Source of the DNA: Anas platyrhynchos
Taxonomy: Eukaryota; Chordata; Aves; Anseriformes; Anatidae
DNA length: 64,000 nucleotides
Assembly (NCBI RefSeq): GCF_047663525.1
Contig: NC_092613.1
Span: forward strand, 6,783,501 to 6,847,500
Direction: 5' to 3'
A program made the position numbers and the translations under genes. Positions 33,295-43,700 of the stretch are shown in pieces; positions within the stretch are counted from its first letter, which is position 1; each line of letters opens with the position of its first letter. The notes below the pieces were generated by a model. That model was not told the DNA's origin. It saw nothing but the letters and a program-made list of their open reading frames with translations, and searched no databases.

Positions 33295-33961
33295 CTGGGG
33301 GGGGGGGGAACACAACATCACCACCCTGCTTGTGGGGGGCACCGCCACCTCCCTGCCCCCTGCACCCCCACCTCACTGCCCCCCATTCCCTCTTTCTACC
33401 TCCCCATCCCCACCTCTCTTTCTGCATCCCCTACTTCCCTCCCGCCGTTTCTGTCCCCCACACCCCTTCTCTGTCCTTTCTATCTCCCTGTGCTCCCTCC
33501 CCTCTCCCTGTGCCCCCCACACCCCCTCTTTGCCCCCCACATTCCCCCTGTGCCCCCCACACCCCCTCCCTGCCCCCCAGCCTCCTTCTGCCTCCCCCCA
33601 CCTCCCTGCCCCTCTCCCCCTCCTCCCTGCCCCCTCCCCTCTCCCTGTGCCCCCCCATCCCCTCCCTGCACCCCCTTTTCCCCTCTTTTACCCTCTTTTC
33701 CCCCCTTTTTCCCCCCCTCACCTCCCGCCGAGCGAATGTGGCGGCGCCGGGCAGCAGCACCCTGGAGCCGCAGCGCTGGCACAGCACCGCCTTCAGGTTC
33801 CGGCCCTGCGCGCACACCAGCTCAGCCGAGCCCGGCACGGCGGCAGGAGGAGAAGGAGAAGAAGGAGAAGAAGAAGAAGGGGAAGGAGGGGAAGGAGCAG
33901 CGGGGGCAGGAGCAGGGGATGAAGGCGCCGCCGGCTCCATCCCGGCGCAGGCCGCCGCCAT
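33052..33961 (-). CDS. RABIF: RABIF (MSS4), Rab guanine-nucleotide release factor/chaperone, complete
   Basis: Two exons, 33722-33961 and 33052-33294, encode 160 residues from the first ATG (33961) or 153 from the second (33940, MEPA, aligned to the human start). Both starts have G at -3 and +4. RABIF binds nucleotide-free exocytic Rabs such as Rab8 and Rab10 and stabilises them in the cytosol. The core is clear: GRNLKAVLCQRCGSRVL in exon 1, then EHWLVRDMFSFENVGFT, LVCADCE and GPIGWHCLDDK in exon 2. The CxxC pairs CQRC and CADC are the zinc ligands. Human RABIF is 123 aa; the excess here is a Pro/Ser/Ala-rich insert after MEPA. The splice joins FARRE to LLLPAMKKK, matching human FSRRQ-LFLPSMRKK. 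Confidence 0.93.
33295..33721 (-). repeat. RABIF: RABIF intron 1: C/T-rich low-complexity tract
   Basis: The 427-nt intron is, from about 33340 to 33719, nearly pure pyrimidine on the plus strand, with recurring CCCCCCACACCCCCTCCCTG-like units. The RABIF pre-mRNA strand is therefore extremely G-rich. Long frames on both strands here are compositional. Confidence 0.85.
33722..33961 (-). CDS. RABIF: RABIF exon 1
   Basis: 80 codons from the upstream ATG, ending in phase 0 before a GTGAGG donor. It includes the low-complexity PSSSSPSSPSPP-type insert encoded by a CTC/CTT-rich tract (plus strand 33841-33915) and the first zinc pair CQRC. Confidence 0.88.
33841..33915. repeat. RABIF: GAGGAA-type purine repeat inside RABIF exon 1
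   Basis: GGAGAAGAAGGAGAAG-type simple repeat on the plus strand. Read on the minus strand it encodes the Ser/Pro-rich insert. It is a likely site of length variation. Confidence 0.85.
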
Positions 33962-34080
33962 GGCCGCGCAGGCGCGCTGGGGCCGCCGCCGCCCTGAGGC
34001 GCTGGGCAGGGAGCGGAGGTGGCGCCGTGCGCCTGCGCCGGGCGGGGCGGTGCTGAGGGGGCCGCCTCACAACGCCCCCA
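33962..34080 (-). promoter_or_regulatory. RABIF: RABIF CpG-island promoter
   Basis: TATA-less GC-rich sequence with NRF1-like palindromes GCGCAGGCGC (around 33965) and GCGCCTGCGC (around 34027). The island spans roughly 33000-34080. Motif-level evidence only. Confidence 0.55.
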
Positions 34081-34270
34081 CCTCTGGTCACGCAACAGCC
34101 AGAGCACAGCCCCCAGGGTCACCCCCAAGCACAGCACCCCCCTTAGATTACCCTCCTCACATCACCCCACACACTTCGCCCCTCTTAGAGCACCCCACAG
34201 ACATCGCCCCCCTCGGGTCACCCCTCTCACACCACCCCGATCCCCCCCTTCAGCCCGTGTGGCCGCACCC

Positions 34271-34717
34271 AGAATCACAGAATCACAGAATTTCTAGGTT
34301 GGAGCCCTTCAAGATCACCCAGTCCAACCCCTGACCTAACACTAACAGTCCTCCACTAAACCATATCACCGAGCTCTACATCTAAATGGCTTTTAAAGGC
34401 CTCCAGGGATGGTGACTCAACCACTTCCCTGGGGAGCCCATCCCAATGCCTCACAACCCTTTATGTAAAGAAGTTTTTCCTAACATCCAACCTAAACCTC
34501 CCCTGGCGAAGCTTTAGCCCATTCCCCCTCGTCCTGTCACCAGGCACATGGAAGAACAGACCAACCCCCACCTCGCCACAGCCTCCTTTAAGGCACCTGT
34601 AGAGAGCAATAAGGTCACCCCTGAGCCTCCTCCATGCTGAACACCCCCAGCTCCCTCAGTCACTCCTTGTAGGACTTGTTCTCCAGGCCCCTCACCAGCT
34701 TCATTGCCCTTCTCTGG
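34271..34717 (-). mobile_element. CR1 LINE, 3' end, 5'-truncated
   Basis: The plus strand is the reverse complement of an avian CR1 tail. On the minus strand it starts CCAGAGAAGGGCAATGAAGC, runs through the conserved GGAGGCTCAGGGGTGACC, TTATTGCTCTCTACAGGT and TGGATGTTAGGAAAA blocks, and ends in GTGATTCTGTGATTC, the CR1 (ATTCTGTG)n terminus. About 450 bp, good similarity, so fairly recent. It is non-coding and lies between RABIF and KLHL12. Confidence 0.9.
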
Positions 34718-34762
34718 CCTAGGTGATCCCCAGACCCCTTCCCACCTCGGCCATTCTGTGAC
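34718..34762 (+). mobile_element. Short CR1 3' terminus in opposite orientation
   Basis: AGGTGATCCCCAGACCCC followed by CCACCTCGGCCATTCTGTG matches a CR1 3' terminus (AGATGATCTCCAGAGGTCCC then CAACCTC-GCCATTCTGTG) read on the plus strand. It abuts the 5' end of the minus-strand CR1 copy. Confidence 0.5.
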
Positions 34763-36195
34763 CCCGTGAGGTGGAGGGAGCCGTTCCTACGTGAAGTGGG
34801 GCAGTTTCATAAGCTGGCAGCGACCAGTTGGCAGCCCAAATCTGTTTGTTTGCCAGCCAGCTGGGCCCTGCGGGGACAGGCAGCGCCTGGCTCGTGGTGT
34901 CTGGGAGGGACGGAGGGCAGGGGGTTCCTGCGAGGCTGCCACGGGCATTTGCTGTGACCCCATTTCTGAGAGCCTGGGCTGAGGACAGTGTGGCTCGTGG
35001 AGGCACAGAGGGAACTGTGGAAATGTGGATCCAGTGGGGAAAGAGGGGGGAAGAGGGCATTGGAAGGGCACAATGGTTTCCAGGACAGGAAGATGGAGCT
35101 GAAGGAGGAGCCCAGGTCCTGAGGCCCGGGTGGCTTAAGCTCACCCATGAGTGTGAGGCCCTGGGGGTTTGTGCTGATCTCAGGACCAGCTGGGGGCCCA
35201 CTGTTAGCTCTGCTGGAAAAAGGGAAGTGGCCCGGTTGATTTGAGCCACTGCTTTGTTGGGGGTACAACACAGAAGAGCCCCGGTTCTGGCTTTTTCCTG
35301 ACTGTATTATAAACATGCACCATCCTCTTGCTGCCTCCTGAATGGCTGCGCCTGAGATCTTTTAGGAGGAGCCAGAAAAGGAAGCAGATGTTCAAGGTAC
35401 TAAATAGGACACAGGATTTCATCAGAAATCCAGCTGATGAAAGGCTCCAGCTTGGGAAATCCCAGAGCCTTGGCTGCTGTGTTATTGACCACAGCTCCGC
35501 TGTCTGCCAGGAGCTGGGAAGTGAGCGTGGCTGTTTGACACAAACCCATCGTCCTGTGGATCTTGTGGGTGTGAGGCAGAGCTTGGGCACTGGAGCTCCT
35601 GAGCTATCTCTGGGCTTGCAGGACAGAGAGGAGGGTGGAGGCAATAAAGGTGGTGTGAAGCTCACCAAGACCCGCTGTGAGCAGCCCCAAGGCACCCACT
35701 ACTCCAAAGAAGGCTGCTGGGGCAGGACACAGCAGCTTGTTTTAAAATCACCAGAAGGTTTGTAGAGAGAAACCAGGAGAGCAGTTTGCAGCTACGCCAG
35801 TGACAGCTGAATTAATACTGGGCTCCATTCATCCCACTCTTCCATGGCGGACAAAGGAGCTGTTATTTTTTGCAACTGCAGACTCTGTTACAACAGTATT
35901 ATCACAGGGTGTTTTCCTCATCTCTGCTGCCACTCTTCGCAAGCACCTCTTGCAACAAATTAATTCTCAGTTAGGACGTCCTCCCAGGCCCCACTGGCTT
36001 TTGCACTGCAGATCCCAAAAGGATGGAGCCCTTGCTCTTTAATGCCACTCAGAGACCGAAGCAGCAGGGCAGAGGCACAGCTGAAGGTGGCTGCCTGGTC
36101 TTACCAGGGTTTTGTACAAATCCTCAGCGTGGAGATCAGGCAAATGTCTTGAGGGTAGAGAACAGAAGCGAAGCTCCCACTGGCTCAGGAAATAC
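34763..36195. other. Intergenic spacer, RABIF to KLHL12
   Basis: About 1.4 kb between the CR1 pair and the putative KLHL12 poly(A) site. The open frames on both strands show no homology. Nothing else recognised. Confidence 0.55.
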
Positions 36196-36201
36196 TTTAT
36201 T
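36196..36201 (-). terminator. KLHL12: Candidate KLHL12 polyadenylation signal
   Basis: AATAAA on the minus strand, about 1.45 kb after the stop codon, giving a plausible 3'UTR at 36180-37651. No minus-strand AATAAA stands out nearer the stop. Confidence 0.45.
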
Positions 36202-37651
36202 CTTTATGTTTTCATTAAAAAATAAACATAGGAAACAAAACCACAGAACACTTGTGTAATAGAAACAAACGCAGAAGGTCAGAGCGTTGGCTGAAAGTGC
36301 ATAATTAAGTCATGCTACCACATCCCTGATCCCACCCTGTCCCCTAAGCAAGGAGTCAGCAGTAAGCTCGACGAGCAGCACTACACAGAGCCCAGGCACT
36401 GCGGGGGCCAAGCTGACGGCAGAGGAAAGCCCGCGCTGCCAGAAACACAGCAAGGCAGGAGACATGCTGGGGAGAGTGCCCCAGGGAGCCAGTGGTGAAA
36501 CGCTCACCTGGGGCTTGTGGGGCAGGCAAAGAACAGCTGGTGTAAGAGGATGTGGAGTTAAGAGGCAGGGGAGAGCTGAGAACACAGGGGCAAAACGGTA
36601 CCCTGGGTGTCACTCCAAACCGCGCCTGGAAGCAGAAAAATCCTGGAGAAAAGGAAAATCAACACAATGAACTTGACTACAAGGCTGACGTGGGTGTGCT
36701 GGACAGACACCTGTCCAGGGAAGAACCGCAGTCACTCGCCAGCAAGGTCAACATAGACAGTAGCAATTGCGTCCCTACACTCAGGGCCTCAGCCTCTGCG
36801 AGGTAACCTCCCTGCAGGGGTAGGAGCAAAGGCACTGCCTGTCACAGCAAGGCTCCTGCTGCCAGAAAATGCAGCTTTTTGCAGCTGGATCTGTCAAGCT
36901 TCTCAAGGGAAATGTGATGTGGTGAACCTCGGTGAGTCCCGTGATTGGAGCACAAGTGCTGCAGATCCGCCTCCACGCTAGGCAGTGAGTTTCTCCCCCC
37001 TGCCCTTTGCCCCCAGCAGCCTCAGGCTTTTGGGTCTCAGTAGTTGACAGCTTTAATCTGCGACTCCTTGTGTGCAGACCCGGGAGGAACCTGCGGATGC
37101 AGCTCCAGTGCAGGACCCCCTTACACATGCTCACTCAATTTGGCTCTGCACAGATACGTGCTTGAGGAGCAAATTAAAAACATTCAGTATGTACAAGATG
37201 ATTTGAAGCTGGAACATAAGAGCAGCTGGATTCCACCCGCACACGTCCATGTTGCTGAGAGCAACCAGAGGACCCGCACGGTCCTGCAGTGGCTGAAGAG
37301 ACCCCCAGTTGTGTGTAGATGTCCTTGGATTTTCACCACGCTGGCTGATGCCAATTCTGGGGGCACCCCGGCTCTGCTGATAGAATTAGCCACAGGAACA
37401 GCAGAGAATGCAGCTTCTCCTGATCCACTTCACCACCTCTCTCCAGCTTCACGCAGAGCCCCCGATTTCAAATGACTGCTGAGATAACACGTTTATGCAC
37501 ATGCTCTAGTCAAAGCAGCACAGAAAGCTGCTGTTCTGGTGCCTACTTCCACAGCATCCACACCTCTCAGAAACAGTCACTGCAAATCACTTGGGACTCT
37601 TCTTCCAGCAGAGACTTTTTAGGGTGTTCTTCTTTGTAAGCGCCCTCCGCA
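36202..37651 (-). other. KLHL12: KLHL12 putative 3'UTR
   Basis: Sequence between the KLHL12 stop and the candidate poly(A) signal. No coding exon is seen; the frames here are random. Confidence 0.45.
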
Positions 37652-37778
37652 TCACTTCTCCCGAAGGACACAGACTCCAGCATCACACCGCTGCATCCCC
37701 AGGGAGGTCACCACCTCCCAGTTGTCGATGATGGGATCGTAGCACTCAATGCTGCTCAGCAGGGAGTTGCCATCGTAC
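37652..37778 (-). CDS. KLHL12: KLHL12 coding exon 11 (residues 524-565 and stop)
   Basis: [20 protein letters not shown] through VCVLREK-TGA, closing the propeller. Acceptor CTGGCAG; stop at 37654-37652. Confidence 0.96.
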
Positions 37779-40700
37779 CTGCCAGGACAGAAAGTTACAG
37801 GTGAGGGATGCTGCTGCAGGAAGAGGTTGAGGTGTTCCCAGTCCTTTCTGGGAGGCTGGACAGTTACATACGGCAGGGACAGCCTGAAATAAAACCATTT
37901 TATGAGGCTCTCTTTTGCTATCTGCTGCCACCCTCCTGCCTGTCTTGGCCCTGAACCATCACACTGCCTATATGGGCTGGGAGAGGCCACCTAAAATGTG
38001 GCAGCAGGTTGCGCCACCTCAAATCACTCGCACCTCTTCCAGCAAGCAGAGCATCTTCCTCTCCAGCCCAGGGCTGTCTCTTACCCAGCGATTGCATACA
38101 GCCTTCCCCGCAGCACCGTGGCCCCGACGTAGCAGCGGGGAGTTGTCATGCTTGTTACAGTTGTCCAGGAATCAGTGCGAATGTTGTAGGCTTCCACGGA
38201 AGAGAGATGTGCTGTCCCATCGAACCCACCAACTACATAAATATGGTCATTCAGCAGAGCCACTCCAGCCCCTGGGGAGAGAGAGGAGGATGGAAGAGTT
38301 ACAGCCACGACTGACACTGTCGGCACTGTGCCCAGGGCTTGCTGTCAGCAAGGCTGAACTAGGTCAGTTCTTCCTCTTCAGAGGATATCTCCTTATGCTT
38401 TCATCTATCAATAAATATATGTGTATTAATCTATATATAAATATAAAAGAGAATAAATATCTAAAGGATCACTGAAGAGCTATCACCCATTTTGGTGCCT
38501 CCAAAATGATACACGGAGACCTCAAACTACCGAATGCTGCTGGATCTCCAGCTCCAGGGGATCTGAGCAGCACTGCAGCCAGGGCAGCAGGAGCAGGGCA
38601 AGACGTTCACCCTGGCTGAAGGACACCCCAAGCCCTGCACAGGCTGCCACAAGCCATGTGCTCCTGGTGGGTTTCACCACAGAGCTGGGTTTCTCTGCTG
38701 TTTCTGGCTCCCTGGTGTCACCCAGCCCTGGCTGTAGCCAGGACAATGCCCCTGCTCCACGTGACGCTGGAGGAGGGATTTCTTTCACACTGCTTCTCTG
38801 GGAGGCAGGGAAATGAAAGCTGGTGTCTGCTGCACAGGCACAGAGGCTCAAGTGGCTGAGGCATGGCAGAGCTGCTGTTCTCACCTGCCCCAGGAAAACT
38901 GATCAGTGACAGAGCTGACCTGACTTGGGATTTGCGACAACAGCAGAAATAACCCCCTGCCAGCCTCAGCTTGCAGACTGCAGCCCCTCTCAGGAAGAAG
39001 CACCGAAGAACACAAGGTAAATCAGATACCTGTGCGCTCCATGGCCTTGTGTGCTCCTGCCAACAGCTGCTGCTGTTCTGAGCTGTGTCTCCAGAGCTGA
39101 GTAAACCCTGTCAGGACGTTACCACCACCATGTAGGTATTGCACTGATAAGTATTCCTAAGGAAACAAGCCAGCTACCCTACAGCTCCTGGGAACTGGTC
39201 TGTTTCTTCTACAAACAAGGTGTAAGAGATTATCTGTCCCACTACATGCAACCTCCCTCTCGCCATCTGTCCTTATGAGAGCACCAGACTGCCCCCGTGG
39301 GTTCTCTGAGAGCTTCGGTGGGGGAAACTTCAGCTGAGAAGGGACCAGAGCAGTATGCAACCAGTATGTAAGCTACTAGTAGTGGTGTTAGTACCACGGA
39401 GTGACAGAAGAAATAAACTGTGCCCAGCAGCATTTTGGGGCACATCCCTGCTTCAGATCTCTGTGCTCCCAGTCACGGCACTGAGGAAGGAAAGTGGCTG
39501 GTATGAGGAGCCTCACAGCGTTCCTGCTTGCTTGTGGCACTGAAGCAGTCTGCTCTGCGGGCTGAGGCACTGCTATCAAAAGCCTCCAAGTCTTGTGGGA
39601 AACTGGCACGGACCTGGGAAAGACTTCTTATAAATGGCTTTCCCTTTGAACTCTTTGCTTTTGGTCTTGCCAGAAGACATCTTCTGTGGTGCACACAACA
39701 GACCGCTTGGAAAAAGGCATCCCATTCTTACGCTTTCTGGAGATCCGTGATTAGGTCTTGCATGTTTCCTCTGATGTAGGAAAAGCCATAGATTTATCAC
39801 ACATTGGTATGTGGGATCTTTCTGGGTGTGTAAAGCAACCAACTTCTAAATCAAATCCATTCTTAGCATATGGGAAATACTTTCCAACCCAAACTTAACA
39901 GGAATGGCTCTGTCACAGGAGTAAATATTTAAAGGCTGAGGTTTTGGTGAATGCACTGCAGGCACAAGAAAGCCTGAATGTTTTTAGAACAGAGAACAGT
40001 TTTAATTGAGTAACCAGCTCTTGTCTCTAAACAAGAATACTACAGCAGAGAACAAAGAGAAATAAGGCTGCCTAGGCTAATTGTAAAGGACATTTATTGG
40101 AATTATTAGAGAAAAAGCAACTTCAAAAGGGTTTTGAAAGACTGCCTGTAAGCAGAACTCCTCCATCAAGAACCACAAAGCTGTGGAGCACTGAGCTTCC
40201 CACCCTGCCACGTGCAGCTCAGCAAGGCCACGGCTGCTCTCGAGCACTGCCATGAGGCTTGGGGCAGGCCTGAGGCGCAGTGCAGTGGCCTGGGGCCAGC
40301 ACTGGAGCACACAGGGAGAAGGGAGCTGCACTTCTTTGAGAAATGAGTAACAGCTGAGACAGTAAATCACTCCAAAAGGAGGCTTTAAACTTTATTTTTC
40401 TCCTAGCTGCCAAACTTAAAGCTCAGAGAGGACTCCAAGCAGGATGGAGAAACTGCAAGTTGATGGGGATAACTGAAGTGTGGCTGCACGATGTTTTGAG
40501 TCATCATTAGCTGAGCAGCTCTGCTGCCCCAGGAGCTGAGGCCCAGCACTTCACAAAGTGCAAGGCAGGTGAAAGAGAGCTTGCCAAGCACCCCTGCCTT
40601 TACAGTGCCCTGTGCAGTTGATGAGCACTGACTTAGCAAACTGTCCCATTATCTTACACGGGATTGTTACATTGCTTCTTCCTTGCCAGATTTTTTTCAA

Positions 40701-43700
40701 GCCATGCACCGGTTCCTAGTTAGGGCAGTCACACAAGACTTCCTCTCCCTGCAACCTATAAAACCACAGGCACATTCCTTTATTCACATCTTAGCATGGG
40801 ATGCAGACATCGGGCATGTGAGAACTAATCCACAGTCCCTGCTCAATGCCAGTCCACCCACTGACACCAGCCAACATCCCGAAGAACAGCAGAACAAGTC
40901 AGCAATGACGGCTTCCTCAGTGCAGCACAACACTTTTAACCTCAAGGCTCTGTGGGCTCTTACCTGAGCGCTTGGTGGCCATTGGTGTGACATTTGTCCA
41001 GTGTCCAGTGTGGGGATCGTACCTCTCGACAGAATTCAGAATGTTCAGCCCGTCATAGCCACCTGAAACGGAAGAGAGGAGCAAAACACGGGTCTGAGTT
41101 CTGGAAAATGTTTTCTGTGTAGGGAGTAGTAACATGCCCGGTTCACCCTTGGCATGGCACCGCCCTGCGACCAGCACAACTCCCAACGCTGGGCAGGCAG
41201 AACACCGAGGATCTCTGCAGCTTGCAGGGCCAGACCTGAGCCAGCTTGGAGCAAGCGCTGGTACTGCCCCTCCAAACCACTACAGCCAGCTTAGAGCTGC
41301 ACTGCAGAGCCACCTCCAAGCCCGATGCCCATATTCCTAAACATAGCATACGCTGGGATGCCTTGAAGATGAAAGCATTAAAAGCTGAAAGAGCAGTTTC
41401 ACAAGACAATACCAAAAAATGGTGTTGTGCTGCTTCAGCAAAGGAGCACTGTGCTGGCATCTGCCTTGGGGGACAGCATGGGGACGAGGAACTTGGGAGA
41501 GAGAAGTGAGACCCATAAACCAGTGTCTGATATTCAAGACTCCCCAAGAACAACAAGACTGCAACCGATGAGGGCAGAAAATAGTGCTGGGCCTGCCTTT
41601 TTTGGTGCCTTGGAAGTATCTCCAGAACAAGCTTATTAAGATCTTTAGAATGATTTGGTTATCTGAAACTCAGGGGTCTCTGAAAATGAAACAAGTGCTG
41701 CAGAAGGGAGTTAGAACACATACAGCCTAAGGTACATTTCCAGAGTGCTACAGCCAGCATTGCTTCATGTTCTGGAGCATTTCAGCCACTACCCTGGCCC
41801 TGCAAACCTCAGCTGCCACTGCTCACCCCTACGCTTCAGCAGTCCCTCAAATGCAGGCTGACTGTGATCCATTTGCTTCTAACAGCATTTACTGTTGTGG
41901 GGCAGATCCAGCCTCAGCCCTGTGAGAACAGGGTGATGAGAACAGGCTGCACTGGCTGACAGCGCCGTGCAGTGCTCAGTTCGGTGAAATTAAATCTTCT
42001 GGGTGTCTCTTCTAACCCAGATGCGCTGTAACTGGTGCAGAAAGGATCTGCGCTGCCATTTCTGCAAAAAGCACCTATTTGCTGAATGCCTTGAGGTCCT
42101 CTGGTACCTACCGAGGCAATAGATAACTCCGTTTGCTACGACGAGCCCCGCTCCTTCCCGTGCTGTCTGCATGTCTCCCAGCATACTCCACTGATCGATG
42201 TTGGGGTCGTATCGCTCCATGCTGGTGTGACGTCGGCTTCCATCGAACCCACCAGAAACGTAGATCATGTCTGCAACGTGAGAGAGAGGCTGGACTCACC
42301 GCATCGAGGACCAAACGTGCTCATAGAGCGAGAAGGCCCTCACAGATGGAGCAAACCTACAACAGGGACTGCGAAATGCAGGAACAACTGCAGAGCTTGG
42401 CACGCTGAGAGCCAAGACGAACCCAGCCTCTCACCCTGGCTCGCTGCATTAGCCTGCTCACAGACCCAACACACCAAACAAACACAAATCCCATCTGGCC
42501 TTTAAATCTGCTTCTTGGTGATGGATAAAAGAAAGCATACATGTCCCAGCTATTTTTTTTTCATCCTGCAGAACATACAGAAAAAGTGGTGTGCCCAAAC
42601 CCTGCCACCATTAACACCACCTCAGCACCGCCCCAGAGAATGTGATTATAGGGTAGCAAACGGAGAGGATCCAAAAGGCATCAAGACCAGCTCCTTATGC
42701 TGGAGAACCTAATGCACATGATGCTTCACAAATCTGTCAAGTGTCATCTTCAAAACGGCCACATTTTTTACAGAAGTTTCATCAGAATAGATACAGTAAG
42801 AATTTGAAATGTAATGAATGTTATGTAACCAATATTATTAAGAAGATTACCACTACTTTAACGGCTATAAAACTTCCTCTCATTTCCACACCAATTCTTT
42901 ATGGCCTGTTTATAACCACTCACTCTTATTCAATTCTTATCCAGTGCTGGATAGTTACTGCTGTACTCCTGTGCTCAGCACTACCCAACACCGTCACCAC
43001 CCCGAGAGCTTCCCACCCCATAACCCTTCCTTGAGCTGCCATCCCTCAACGCACAGACACATGCCTGAAGAATGGAGACAGAACTCCTCTTGGGATACAC
43101 ACACAAGAAGTTTTCCATTTCTCCATCCAAGTGAGATGCCAGACTTTCAGACTCTCAGAGCCACTGGCTCTGCGTGTGCCAGCTCAGGGCATTTCAGGAC
43201 GACCAGAGGACAGGAACGACAGAGAACTGCCCTGCCAGTGCAGCGACCTGGACCTACCTCCCAGGGTCGTGGCTCCTGCTAGGCCTCGCCGCACGTTCAT
43301 CGGAGCTACAGAGTACCAGATTCCATCCTCGTCTGACGTATAATCCAAGCACTCCACAGAGCTGAGGCGCGAGCGGCCGTCGTACCCCCCGATCACGTAG
43401 ATCCGATCGTGCAGGGACACCGTAGCAACGTAGCGCCTCTTACGGGTAATGCTCTAAAAGGGCCAAGACAATAAAGGGTCAAGGAGAGGAAATAACACCG
43501 ACATATGTACAGCAACTGCGGTTCTTCCATCCTGTTTCACTGCTCTTTTGGAAAATGGCCAAAGAGACAAATGGCACTGTGGATTTCAAGGGCACAGCCC
43601 TGGCTAAAATGTATAAATTGCATCTGACTTCCTCTGCTTCTACTCTTGCTGCCCAGGTTTCCTTGTGCTAAAATATTTTGCATTAGAATGTCAACTTATC

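Noticed and set aside
33040-34334. Plus-strand Pro-rich frames of more than 270 codons
   Set aside because: They are antisense shadows of RABIF exons plus the C/T-rich intron, not a gene.
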